Part shown: positions 1 to 5,463 of the stretch, one piece after another
Numbering within the stretch: the first letter of the stretch is position 1
How the letters are laid out: each line of letters opens with the position of its first letter
From: JAJRVH01 sp964505995
Lineage (GTDB): Bacteria; Pseudomonadota; Zetaproteobacteria; Mariprofundales; Mariprofundaceae
Length of the DNA: 6,077 bases
Direction: 5' to 3'
NCBI GenBank assembly: GCA_964505995.1
Contig: CAZDLB010000103.1
Location: 1 to 6,077 of the forward strand
Translations under genes and position numbers: made by a program
Notes under the pieces: generated by a model
What the model saw: the letters and a program-made list of their open reading frames with translations, nothing else
The model's database searches: none
What the model was told of the DNA's origin: nothing

Positions 1-254
1 CGCTCCAGCCAGCGATGGTAGGCCACCCAGCCATCCAGCGCGATCGTCGCCACGATGATCAGCCAGACGAGAGTCGGGGACAGGCCCGTGAATTCAACGA
101 TGGCCGGCATGCCCTCGCCGATGCCGAGGAGATGCAGCAGCAGATAGCCGATGATCGCGTGTCCGCCGATGAATACCGCCAGCTGCAGCAGCATCAGCGA
201 GCCGTAGATGGCCAGATCGACGTTGGAACGGCTGCCGGGAGGCTTCAGTGCCAT
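1..254 (-). CDS. Small integral membrane protein, 3' end missing
   Basis: The reading frame starts at 254 and runs off the left edge of the window, so only the first 84 residues are visible. After a short polar N-terminus (MALKPPGSRSNVD) there is a long hydrophobic stretch at about residues 14-45 and a second at about 58-77, followed by an aromatic/basic segment (HRW). This is the pattern of a multi-pass inner-membrane protein. I do not recognise the family. The ATG shares one base with the TAA stop of the BamE-like gene (TAATG), which implies translational coupling as the last visible member of the hldD operon. Its neighbours suggest an envelope role, but no motif supports a specific function. 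Confidence 0.7.
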   Translation of the reverse strand, partial: MALKPPGSRSNVDLAIYGSLMLLQLAVFIGGHAIIGYLLLHLLGIGEGMPAIVEFTGLSPTLVWLIIVATIALDGWVAYHRWLE

Positions 255-568
255 TATTTCTCGTCCAGGCCGAAACGCCGGATGTTCACGACGCGCAGCG
301 CCTCGTCATAGGTGATCTCGATGCCCCGGGTCTTGATGTCACCGGATGCCTCGTCCTCGTACTGCTCGATGTACGTGGCCCGGTTCGGGTGCAGCGCATC
401 GTGCAGCACCGGTGTGCCGAGCGTCTGCTCGACGCGGAACCTGGTGTCGCCCTTCTGGATCAGCCAGGCATTCTCCGGCTTGATGCGGTTGCCCTGATGC
501 ACGGGCTCGTAGACGCAGGAGGCCAGCAGCAGGGCCCACAGCACGGGCAGCAGCAGGGCGCTTCTCAT
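254..568 (-). CDS. BamE/SmpA/OmlA-like outer-membrane lipoprotein
   Basis: This 104-aa protein has a lipoprotein signal peptide: MRSALLLPVLWALLLASC, with the lipobox LASC placing the lipidated cysteine at residue 18. The mature part follows the BamE/SmpA pattern: a QGN motif at 25-27, an Ile-rich strand, G40 before a helix, then V47..LGTP (49-53) and a beta-rich C-terminus. BamE (113 aa in E. coli) is an accessory lipoprotein of the beta-barrel assembly machinery at the outer membrane. An in-frame ATG further upstream (643) would remove the signal peptide from the N-terminus. The start at 568 is chosen because it opens directly on the signal sequence and overlaps the hldD stop by 4 bp (ATGA). 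bamE is more often found near fur or recN, so this copy beside hldD could be the genuine BamE or a paralogue with the same fold. Confidence 0.82.
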   Translation of the reverse strand: MRSALLLPVLWALLLASCVYEPVHQGNRIKPENAWLIQKGDTRFRVEQTLGTPVLHDALHPNRATYIEQYEDEASGDIKTRGIEITYDEALRVVNIRRFGLDEK

Positions 569-1524
569 GCCGTTTCCACCGGGCCGCGGTGGCCGCGCTC
601 CAGCAGCGCGATGTATTCGCGATATCCCTTTTCCAGGCTCCATTGCGGCTGCCAGTTCAGCAGGGCCTCGCTTTCCGCGAGGTCGGCCTCGGTGTGCATC
701 TGGTAGAATGGGTAGGGGTTGTCGAAATACTCGACCTCAAGCGTCCGGCCCAGCGCGTCGCCGAGGATGGCCACGGCATCATTGAAGCTGCGCGCCTTTC
801 CTGAACCGACATTGCAGACGCCGGAGCGCGGCGCATCCAATGCCGCCAGGTTGGCGCCAATGACATCGCGAATGTAGACGAAGTCGCGCTTCTGTTCGCC
901 ATGCTTGAACAGGCGGGGGTTGCGGCCGGCCTTCACCTGCTCGTAGAGCTGCAGCATCATCGAGGCGGTCTTGTTGCCCTCGCGCTCATTCTTGTGATGC
1001 TCGCCCGGGCCATAGACGTTGAAATAGCGCAGGCCGATCACGGGCGCCGGATGGCGCTCATGCCAGCGGCGGGCGATGCGATCCATGGCCAGCTTGGAAA
1101 AGCCGTAGATGTTCTCCGGCTCCTCACCATGACCGATGCGGTTCGGTGCCGGCGAATTGCCGTAGGTGCCGGCCGAGGAGGCGTAGATCAGCCTTGTTCC
1201 GGAGGCGCAGGTGGCCTCAAGCAGTTTGGCGAAGGCATTGGTGTTGACCTCGACCATCCGCCGCTGGTCCATGACCGTGGTGTCGGTGATGGCGGCCTCG
1301 TGGAATACCGCAGAAAAGCCTCCGGCGGCGATCTCGTCGAGCAGGGCCGGATCGTCGCAGTCCAGGGCCCGCACCTCGCAGTCCACATGGATCAGGTTGC
1401 GCCAGTCGCCGGAGGAGAAGTCGTCCACGACCACGACATCCGTGCCGGGTCGCTTGACCAGGGCTGCGGCAAGATTGGCGCCGATATATCCGGCACCGCC
1501 GGTGACGAGTATGCGTTCGGTCAT
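565..1524 (-). CDS. hldD: ADP-L-glycero-D-manno-heptose 6-epimerase
   Basis: This 319-aa enzyme is an extended short-chain dehydrogenase/reductase. It should convert ADP-D-glycero-D-manno-heptose to the L-glycero epimer, the last step of activated heptose supply for the LPS inner core, in the cytoplasm. The Rossmann nucleotide-binding motif TGGAGYIG lies at residues 8-15. An acidic residue ends beta-2 (VVVDD, 31-35). FHEAA is at 74-78 and the active-site strand YASSAGTYG at 114-122. The catalytic Tyr140 and Lys144 sit in YGFSK, and RYFNVYGP at 166-173 is characteristic of HldD. Length matches the family (about 310 aa). The start at 1524 is preferred over an ATG at 1680 because it begins at the Rossmann strand and has AAGGAA upstream. 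A short polar insertion at about 175-186 (after GPGEHHK) is longer than in E. coli. It overlaps the next gene by 4 bp. Confidence 0.95.
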   Translation of the reverse strand: MTERILVTGGAGYIGANLAAALVKRPGTDVVVVDDFSSGDWRNLIHVDCEVRALDCDDPALLDEIAAGGFSAVFHEAAITDTTVMDQRRMVEVNTNAFAKLLEATCASGTRLIYASSAGTYGNSPAPNRIGHGEEPENIYGFSKLAMDRIARRWHERHPAPVIGLRYFNVYGPGEHHKNEREGNKTASMMLQLYEQVKAGRNPRLFKHGEQKRDFVYIRDVIGANLAALDAPRSGVCNVGSGKARSFNDAVAILGDALGRTLEVEYFDNPYPFYQMHTEADLAESEALLNWQPQWSLEKGYREYIALLERGHRGPVETA

Positions 1525-1540
1525 GTCTGGTTCCTTGGCT

Positions 1541-1945
1541 TCAGGCGGATTCGGCGCCGCGCCACTGCAGCTGCAGCGCCGCCAGCGCGCGCGTCGTGGC
1601 CTCGTTGCAAAGCGGATAGCCCGCGCGCTCGTTGATTCGGCCGGTGATCTCCGCAGCCGGGAGATGACGGACATCGTCATCGTTGAAACCGGCCTCGGCC
1701 ATCAGCCGGGCAATCCATGAGCCCAGGCCGGGCAGCGCCTTGATGCGCACGATACGGATCAGTTCGTCGCAGCGCCCGGGCGTGACCTGGCCGCCGGTGG
1801 CCCGGGAAAGCTCGGCGGCATCATCCCCGGCCAGGCTGTCGATCGGGCGGCACAGCAGCTTGAAGATCACCCATTCGCTTTCGCTGAGGAAATCGCGGTC
1901 CTCATGCAGCGGAAAGGCGCCCGGCAGGGACTGAATGTTCGTCAT
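1541..1945 (-). CDS. Hypothetical protein with a helix-hairpin-helix-like segment
   Basis: This 134-aa soluble protein belongs to no family I can name with certainty. Residues 1-60 are acidic and probably helical. Residues 68-106 contain IKALPGLGSWIARLMAEAGF followed by a DVRHLPAAEI segment. This resembles the LPGIG..A..L...GI..V..L pattern of helix-hairpin-helix folds such as the DUF4332 or Cdd1-like groups, which often bind DNA without sequence specificity. It has no signal peptide or membrane segment. Three cysteines (32, 59, 113) are scattered. The ATG lies 1 bp after the stop of the pentapeptide-repeat gene (TGACATG), so translation is likely coupled, and hldD begins 16 bp downstream. 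That placement is consistent with one operon but does not explain its function. The HhH assignment is inference from pattern only. Confidence 0.75.
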   Translation of the reverse strand: MTNIQSLPGAFPLHEDRDFLSESEWVIFKLLCRPIDSLAGDDAAELSRATGGQVTPGRCDELIRIVRIKALPGLGSWIARLMAEAGFNDDDVRHLPAAEITGRINERAGYPLCNEATTRALAALQLQWRGAESA

Positions 1946-1946
1946 G

Positions 1947-2309
1947 TCAGTCGACGTAGGCCGTGGGGCCGGCGATGAAGGTGCCCTTCATGGCCCATTT
2001 GCGGATTCTGGCATTGGTGCGGATGGTGTGCGTCAGGTTGCAGCGGCGCAGCCTGGCTCCGCGGAGGTCCGCGCCGTAGATGCTGCCGTCGGAAAGATCG
2101 GCGCCACGCAGGTCGGCCTTGGTCAGGTTGCAGTTGGACAGGTCCGCTCCTTTCAGGTTGGCACCGCGCAGATTGCAGCCGGAAAGATTGCAGCCGGAAA
2201 GATCCGCTCCCGACAGATCCTGATTGGAAAAATCCAGACCCGAAAGATCCTCGTCATGCAAAGGACGCCCCTCGCGAACAGCCTTCAATACATCATCCAC
2301 CGTCATCAT
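1947..2309 (-). CDS. Pentapeptide-repeat protein
   Basis: This 120-aa protein has an N-terminal helix (residues 1-20, TVDDVLKAVREG) followed by 15 uninterrupted pentapeptides (residues 21-95) of the A/D/N-L-x-x type, for example DLSGA, NLRGA, NLKGA, DLRGA. It ends with a 25-residue tail. Such repeats fold into a right-handed quadrilateral beta-helix of about four coils here. Known members have varied roles, including topoisomerase protection (Qnr/MfpA), scaffolding and effectors, so the fold does not give a function. Cysteines occupy equivalent pentad positions at 40, 45, 60 and 90. C40 and C60 are 20 residues apart, which is one coil, so they should stack. The start is one of two adjacent ATGs at 2309 and 2306; AAGGGAG at 2313-2319 spaces better with the second. 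It is the first gene of the minus-strand operon. Confidence 0.88.
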   Translation of the reverse strand: MMTVDDVLKAVREGRPLHDEDLSGLDFSNQDLSGADLSGCNLSGCNLRGANLKGADLSNCNLTKADLRGADLSDGSIYGADLRGARLRRCNLTHTIRTNARIRKWAMKGTFIAGPTAYVD

Positions 2310-2530
2310 TCTCTCCCTTCATTCCTGCGTATGCTCCTCAGGGCTGGATATTACGTTTCAGCCCATGATTCGCAAGCGCCGTCGGCGCCGAAAGGGCTCC
2401 GCAAAAGGATCCGTAAGAATCAAGACGTAAGTCCGACTCATGCAAGGCCCGCTGCTGCACAGGCCTGCGATTGGACATCAAAGGCGAGGATGGACAGCTT
2501 GCGACGCGAAGAGGCTAGGAGAAAACGAGC
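2310..2530. other. Divergent intergenic region between the two operons
   Basis: This stretch separates two outward-facing operons and must hold the 5' signals of both. On the minus side a ribosome site and a plausible promoter are visible and are listed separately. On the plus side AGGAG at 2517-2521 sits 9 bp before the arsS ATG. I found no convincing -35/-10 pair for arsS. Minor structures are a direct repeat CGTAAG at 2412-2417 and 2426-2431 and a small GC hairpin at 2376-2388 (GCGCC/GGCGC). No ArsR gene or clear ArsR-type operator palindrome was seen. No RNA gene was recognised. Confidence 0.6.
2348..2375 (-). promoter_or_regulatory. Putative sigma70 promoter of the minus-strand operon
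   Basis: Read on the minus strand there is TTGCGA (2370-2375), a 16-bp spacer, then TAATAT (2348-2353). Each element matches four of six consensus bases. The position would give a leader of about 30 nt ahead of the pentapeptide-repeat gene with its AAGGGAG ribosome site. The region is visibly AT-richer than its surroundings. The call is based on pattern only. Confidence 0.4.
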
Positions 2531-3499
2531 ATGCATGCGATGCGCCCCCGACTTGAAACGACCGATTTTCCCGCGATCCGGCGTCGCGGCATCGAGACGC
2601 TGCAGGTCAATCTCGGCTATCGATGCAATCAGAGCTGCATCCACTGCCATGTCAATGCGGGTCCGAGGCGTACCGAGGTCATGGCACCCGAGACCGTGGA
2701 TGAGGTGATCGCAGCCATGCGGCGGCTGGATGTGAGCACCCTGGATCTGACGGGTGGTGCGCCGGAGATGAATCCGGATTTCCGAAGGCTGGTCCATGCC
2801 GCCCGCGAAATCGGCATCCAGGTCATGGATCGCTGCAATCTGACCATTCTTGAGGAACCCGGCTACGAATGGCTGGCGGATTTTCTGGCTGCCGAGCAGG
2901 TCGAGGTCGTGGCCTCGCTGCCCTGTTATCTGGAGGACAATGTCGATGCGCAGCGCGGCAACGGCGTTTTCGAGGCCAGCATTGCGGGCCTGCAGCGGCT
3001 GAACGCCCTGGGTTACGGCATGGGCGGCGGCCTGAGGCTGAATCTGGTCTACAACCCGCAGGGGGCGAGCCTGCCGCCGCCACAGAGCGAGCTGGAGGCG
3101 GCCTACAAGCGTGAGCTGGGTGAGCGCTTCGGCATCCGCTTCGATCAGCTCTTCACGATCACGAATATGCCGATCCAGCGCTTCGGCAGCTGGCTGGTTT
3201 CCAGGGGGATGTTCGCCGATTACATGCAGCTGCTCAAGGATGCCTATCGTCCGGAGAACCTGGAGCAGGTCATGTGCCGCACGCTCATCAGCGTGGACTG
3301 GCGGGGCTTTGTCTACGACTGCGATTTCAACCAGATGCTGGACCTGCCGATTACCGATCGGCAGGGCGGCCGTCTGCATCTGCGCGATGTGCAGCCCGAA
3401 CGGATGCGGGAGCATCCGGTCGTGGTCATGGATCACTGCTATGGCTGCACGGCGGGGCAGGGCTCGAGTTGCGGCGGAGCATTGGACGATGCAGCCTGA
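2531..3499 (+). CDS. arsS: Arsenosugar biosynthesis radical SAM protein ArsS
   Basis: This 322-aa radical SAM enzyme has the canonical cluster motif CNQSCIHC (C32, C36, C39), preceded by LQVNLGYR, and the SAM-contact motif TGGAPE at 74-79. Further family marks are NLVYNPQGASLPP at 171-183, the ITNMPIQRFGSWL stretch at 210-222, YDCDFNQML at 262-270, and the C-terminal cysteine-rich tail HCYGCTAGQGSSC (302-314) of the DUF3641 region. ArsS is known to couple dimethylarsinous acid to a 5'-deoxyadenosyl group, an entry step of arsenosugar synthesis. Some relatives carry selenocysteine in the C-terminal Cys region; this copy shows cysteines and has no in-frame TGA. The start has AGGAG at 2517-2521. 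arsM follows 74 bp downstream, in line with the proposed pathway. Length is about normal for the family. Confidence 0.92.
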   Translation: MHAMRPRLETTDFPAIRRRGIETLQVNLGYRCNQSCIHCHVNAGPRRTEVMAPETVDEVIAAMRRLDVSTLDLTGGAPEMNPDFRRLVHAAREIGIQVMDRCNLTILEEPGYEWLADFLAAEQVEVVASLPCYLEDNVDAQRGNGVFEASIAGLQRLNALGYGMGGGLRLNLVYNPQGASLPPPQSELEAAYKRELGERFGIRFDQLFTITNMPIQRFGSWLVSRGMFADYMQLLKDAYRPENLEQVMCRTLISVDWRGFVYDCDFNQMLDLPITDRQGGRLHLRDVQPERMREHPVVVMDHCYGCTAGQGSSCGGALDDAA

Positions 3500-3554
3500 C
3501 GAGTACCGCGCAGAGAAAGAATTTAGGTGCCCCAGGTGCCATCGAGAACAATGA
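3489..3554 (+). CDS. Possible 21-aa CPRC mini-ORF between arsS and arsM
   Basis: A 21-codon frame (MQPDEYRAEKEFRCPRCHRE, then Q) starts inside the last codons of arsS and stops 19 bp before the arsM start. GGAG at 3476-3479 is 9 bp upstream of its ATG, so initiation is possible. The product is charged and carries a CPRC knuckle like half of a zinc ribbon. It overlaps the arsS 3' end, which may be only coincidental open frame. It could be a true small protein, a coupling leader for arsM, or nothing. No homology is claimed. Confidence 0.2.
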   Translation: MQPDEYRAEKEFRCPRCHREQ

Positions 3555-3573
3555 ATTGAAGGAGATTGCATGC

Positions 3574-4404
3574 ATGAGTGTGAAAGCTGATCAGGTACGG
3601 GAGCATGTCCGTTCGTCCTATGCCAGGGTGGCCGAGGCGAGCGAGAATGGAGCCTGCTGCGGTGAGGCATCGAGCTGCTGCGGTGTATCCGATGATGCCG
3701 CAATCAATACGCTGATTTCGACGCGTCTGGGCTATTCCGAGGAAGAGCTCGCCAGCGTGCCCGAGGGCGCGGACATGGGGCTGGGATGCGGCAATCCCAG
3801 GGCGATTGCGGCGCTCAAGCCCGGCGAGGTCGTCATCGACCTTGGCAGCGGCGGCGGCTTCGATGCGTTTCTGGCCGCCCAGGAGGTCGGCGAATCCGGG
3901 CATGTGATCGGTGTGGACATGACGCCGGCGATGATCTCCAAGGCGCGGGCCAATGCCGAGAAGGGGAGGTTCACCAATGTCGAGTTCCGGCTGGGCGAGA
4001 TCGAGCATCTGCCGGTGGCCGACAACACGGCCGATGTCATCATCTCGAACTGCGTGATCAATCTGTCGCCGGACAAGCCGCAGGTCTTCCGCGATGCCTT
4101 CCGCGTGCTCAAGCCGGGCGGGCGCCTGGCCATCTCCGATGTCGTGGCTACGGCCGAGATGCCCGAGGAGATGAAAAATGATCCGTATCTGCATGCGGGC
4201 TGCATGGCGGGGGCCGAGCTGATCGATGATCTCGAGCGCATGCTGGCCGAAGCCGGGTTTCAGGATATCGTCATTGCGCCGAAGGATGAATCGCGCGAGT
4301 TCATCCGCGACTGGGCGCCGGATCGGGGTGTCGAGGACTATGTCGTATCGGCCTATATCGAGGCGGCGAAACCGGCCTGCGTCTGTCCAACCGGCGAGTG
4401 CTGA
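3574..4404 (+). CDS. arsM: Arsenite S-adenosylmethionine methyltransferase ArsM
   Basis: This 276-aa cytoplasmic enzyme methylates As(III) with SAM, giving mono- and dimethylarsenicals that are the substrate for ArsS or volatilise as trimethylarsine. The class I methyltransferase motif I VIDLGSGGGFDAF is at 87-99, followed by the acidic loop GVDMT (113-117). The three arsenic-binding cysteines conserved in ArsM are present: C72 (LGCGNP), C160 (SNCVINLS) and C210 (HAGCMAGA). Cys pairs near the N-terminus (28/29, 35/36) and the tail CVCPTGEC are also typical of bacterial ArsM. The start at 3574 has AGGAG at 3560-3564, spaced 9 bp; a nearer ATG at 3570 is out of frame and stops quickly. It lies in the same direction as arsS and very probably on the same transcript. 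Confidence 0.95.
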   Translation: MSVKADQVREHVRSSYARVAEASENGACCGEASSCCGVSDDAAINTLISTRLGYSEEELASVPEGADMGLGCGNPRAIAALKPGEVVIDLGSGGGFDAFLAAQEVGESGHVIGVDMTPAMISKARANAEKGRFTNVEFRLGEIEHLPVADNTADVIISNCVINLSPDKPQVFRDAFRVLKPGGRLAISDVVATAEMPEEMKNDPYLHAGCMAGAELIDDLERMLAEAGFQDIVIAPKDESREFIRDWAPDRGVEDYVVSAYIEAAKPACVCPTGEC

Positions 4405-4500
4405 AACTCATCCTGTAAGAAAGAGCGTTCTTCCTGCGACTCAGTTTGCGGCGGGGGCGAAGGCTGCCCTGACGTTGAATCAATGATTGAGGAGAAGGAT

Positions 4501-4776
4501 ATGAAGAAGCTACTGGGAATGACAGCGGCCCTGGCCCTGATGGTGGGAGCATTCTCCCTGCCTGCGATGGCCGGCCACCATGAGATGAATCCATGCAATC
4601 CATGCGCGATGAAACAGATGAAGGGTCATAACCCATGCAATCCATGTTCGATGAAGCATGAAAGGATGAACCCCTGCAACCCGTGCGACATGAAGCATGA
4701 GAAGAAACACAATCCGTGCGACATGAAGGAGCATGGCAAGATGAATCCGTGCAACCCCTGCAGCGGCAAGTGGTAG
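4501..4776 (+). CDS. Exported Asn-Pro-Cys repeat peptide, Cys/Met/His-rich
   Basis: This 91-aa protein begins with a clear Sec signal peptide (MKKLLGMTAALALMVGAFSL then PAMA, likely cleaved after residue 24). The mature 67 residues are almost wholly repeats: NPCNPC at 30-35, 44-49, 57-62 and 82-87, plus a single NPC at 71-73. Most are followed by [A/S/D]MK and His/Lys-rich linkers. There are nine cysteines, many in CNPC (CxxC) pairs, and none is followed by His, so these are not haem sites. Many Met and His residues add soft-metal ligands. The likely role, by inference, is binding arsenic, copper or a similar thiophilic metal, or a thiol redox function, in the periplasm. The start at 4501 has AGGAG at 4490-4494; an in-frame ATG at 4483 would put that site inside the gene. 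It follows arsM by 96 bp and ends just before a terminator. I do not recognise a named family. Confidence 0.85.
   Translation: MKKLLGMTAALALMVGAFSLPAMAGHHEMNPCNPCAMKQMKGHNPCNPCSMKHERMNPCNPCDMKHEKKHNPCDMKEHGKMNPCNPCSGKW
4588..4761 (+). repeat. Tandem Asn-Pro-Cys coding repeats, free peptide
   Basis: Repeat units begin at 4588, 4630, 4669, 4711 and 4744. Four are double (Asn-Pro-Cys twice) and the one at 4711 is single. Linkers vary in length, so this is a degenerate in-frame array rather than a microsatellite. Codons vary between AAT/AAC, CCA/CCC/CCG and TGC/TGT among units, which shows that the amino-acid pattern has been kept while the DNA drifted. Confidence 0.85.
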
Positions 4777-4794
4777 GAGTATGTTGAATCGGAG

Positions 4795-4825
4795 GAGCCC
4801 CGCTGAACTGCGGGGCTCTTTTTTT
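4795..4825 (+). terminator. Intrinsic terminator after the repeat-peptide gene
   Basis: A perfect 9-bp GC-rich stem (GAGCCCCGC at 4795-4803 with GCGGGGCTC at 4810-4818) encloses a six-base loop TGAACT. Seven T residues follow at 4819-4825. It lies 18 bp after the repeat-peptide stop and should end, or strongly reduce, transcription from arsS-arsM before the cytochrome genes. Confidence 0.92.
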
Positions 4826-4861
4826 GTAAGAGGACCTCTTTGGCGACGACTCCCCTGCATC

Positions 4862-4873
4862 CCCCGATCGGGG
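4862..4873. promoter_or_regulatory. 12-bp perfect palindrome before the cytochrome ribosome site
   Basis: CCCCGATCGGGG is a perfect palindrome that ends 2 bp before the AAGGAGG ribosome site (4876-4882) of the cytochrome gene. It could be an operator or a small mRNA hairpin tuning translation. It could also be chance in GC-rich DNA. No clear -35/-10 pair was found between the terminator and this gene. Confidence 0.3.
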
Positions 4874-4890
4874 CCAAGGAGGAAGAAACG

Positions 4891-5391
4891 ATGAAGCGAG
4901 TAGCGATCATGATGACGATGTTGTTCGCCCTGGGGCTGGGGACAGCCCCTGCGATGGCGGCCGGCAATCCATGCAATCCATGCAGCATGAAGACGCATGC
5001 GAACCCATGCAATCCCTGTTCGATGAAGCCTGCGAAAGGTCAGTGGGGCACGCCGGGGAATACGCCGATCCGCGATCATGCCTTCGACAACTTCTCGCAG
5101 GCCGTGGCGCTTGGCAGAAAGCTCTGGCATGACGAGCAGCTTGGCACCTCGGGCATGTCCTGTGCATCCTGTCATTCCGGCTACGAGTTCCTGCATTTCG
5201 ATCGCAATCAGAACTTCCCGCATTTCGTCAAGATGGTCGGCGATGTGGTGACGCTGGACCAGATGATCAACTATTGCATGCTCAATCCGATGAAGGGCAA
5301 GCCCTTTGCCAAGGATTCGAAGGAATTGACAGCCATGGCGGCCTATTATCGCGCCTACCGGATGCAGTATCTGCGCGAACATCGGAAATAA
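4891..5391 (+). CDS. Exported monohaem cytochrome c with N-terminal Asn-Pro-Cys repeats
   Basis: This 166-aa protein has a Sec signal peptide (MKRVAIMMTMLFALGLGTAP then AMA). Two NPCNPCSMK units follow at residues 26-34 and 38-46, then a cytochrome c domain from about residue 55. The only haem-binding motif is CASCH at 91-95. The C-terminal part (INYCMLNPMKGKPF, 126-139, then a helix ending AAYYRAYRMQYL) resembles the C-terminal half of SoxA-like and related class I cytochromes; Met130 or Met134 could be the distal haem ligand. The role is presumably periplasmic electron transfer, partner unknown. The repeat CNPC pairs lack a following His, so they should not bind haem. The start at 4891 has a strong AAGGAGG 8 bp upstream; an in-frame ATG at 4840 would bury the signal peptide. 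It lies between a terminator and a second hairpin, so it may be expressed separately. Confidence 0.88.
   Translation: MKRVAIMMTMLFALGLGTAPAMAAGNPCNPCSMKTHANPCNPCSMKPAKGQWGTPGNTPIRDHAFDNFSQAVALGRKLWHDEQLGTSGMSCASCHSGYEFLHFDRNQNFPHFVKMVGDVVTLDQMINYCMLNPMKGKPFAKDSKELTAMAAYYRAYRMQYLREHRK
4966..5028 (+). repeat. Asn-Pro-Cys coding repeats, cytochrome-fused copy
   Basis: Two double units begin at 4966 and 5002. The first shares 18 identical bases with 4588-4605. The second matches 4630-4657 at all but one of 28 positions, and that difference is a synonymous Pro codon. The order of the two units is the same in both genes, pointing to copying of a segment rather than independent origin. Confidence 0.8.
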
Positions 5392-5407
5392 TGACCGGCC
5401 AAACCGC

Positions 5408-5432
5408 GGGCGGCCTGCGGGCCGCCCTGTTT
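5408..5432 (+). terminator. Terminator-like hairpin after the cytochrome gene
   Basis: GGGCGGCC (5408-5415) pairs perfectly with GGCCGCCC (5420-5427) around a TGCG loop. The tail TGTTT is only weakly T-rich. Outer bases AAAC (5401-5404) could also pair with GTTT (5429-5432) across a bulge. It may act as a partial terminator or an mRNA-end stabiliser between the two cytochrome genes. Confidence 0.5.
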
Positions 5433-5463
5433 CTGGCGGAAAAGACAGGTGCAGGAGTGGCAG

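Noticed and set aside
1525..1680. Upstream start of hldD at 1680 giving a 371-aa protein
   Set aside because: The extra 52 residues are Arg-rich, lie inside the preceding gene, and precede the Rossmann motif that begins HldD proteins; the ATG at 1524 has a good ribosome site.
2376..2388. Small GC hairpin in the divergent region as terminator or riboswitch
   Set aside because: The stem is only 5 bp, there is no T-run, and no conserved aptamer pattern was recognised.
3437..3475. Possible selenocysteine in the C-terminal Cys motif of ArsS
   Set aside because: The expected positions are TGC codons, no in-frame TGA occurs before the natural stop, and no SECIS-like hairpin was needed or seen.
2438..3703. 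421-codon open frame on the minus strand opposite arsS
   Set aside because: It is antisense to a gene with clear radical SAM motifs, has no recognisable domain or ribosome site, and long antisense frames are common in GC-rich coding DNA.
4588..4761. CRISPR-like or simple satellite array
   Set aside because: The units are in frame, irregularly spaced, diverged at synonymous sites and lie inside a gene with a signal peptide; there are no unique spacers.
4840..4890. Upstream start of the cytochrome at 4840
   Set aside because: It would place 17 residues before the signal peptide and put the strong AAGGAGG site inside the gene.
4588..5028. Reading the CNPC pairs as c-type haem sites or part of a many-haem protein
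   Set aside because: Every CNPC is followed by Ala, Ser or Asp, never His, so the CxxCH requirement fails.
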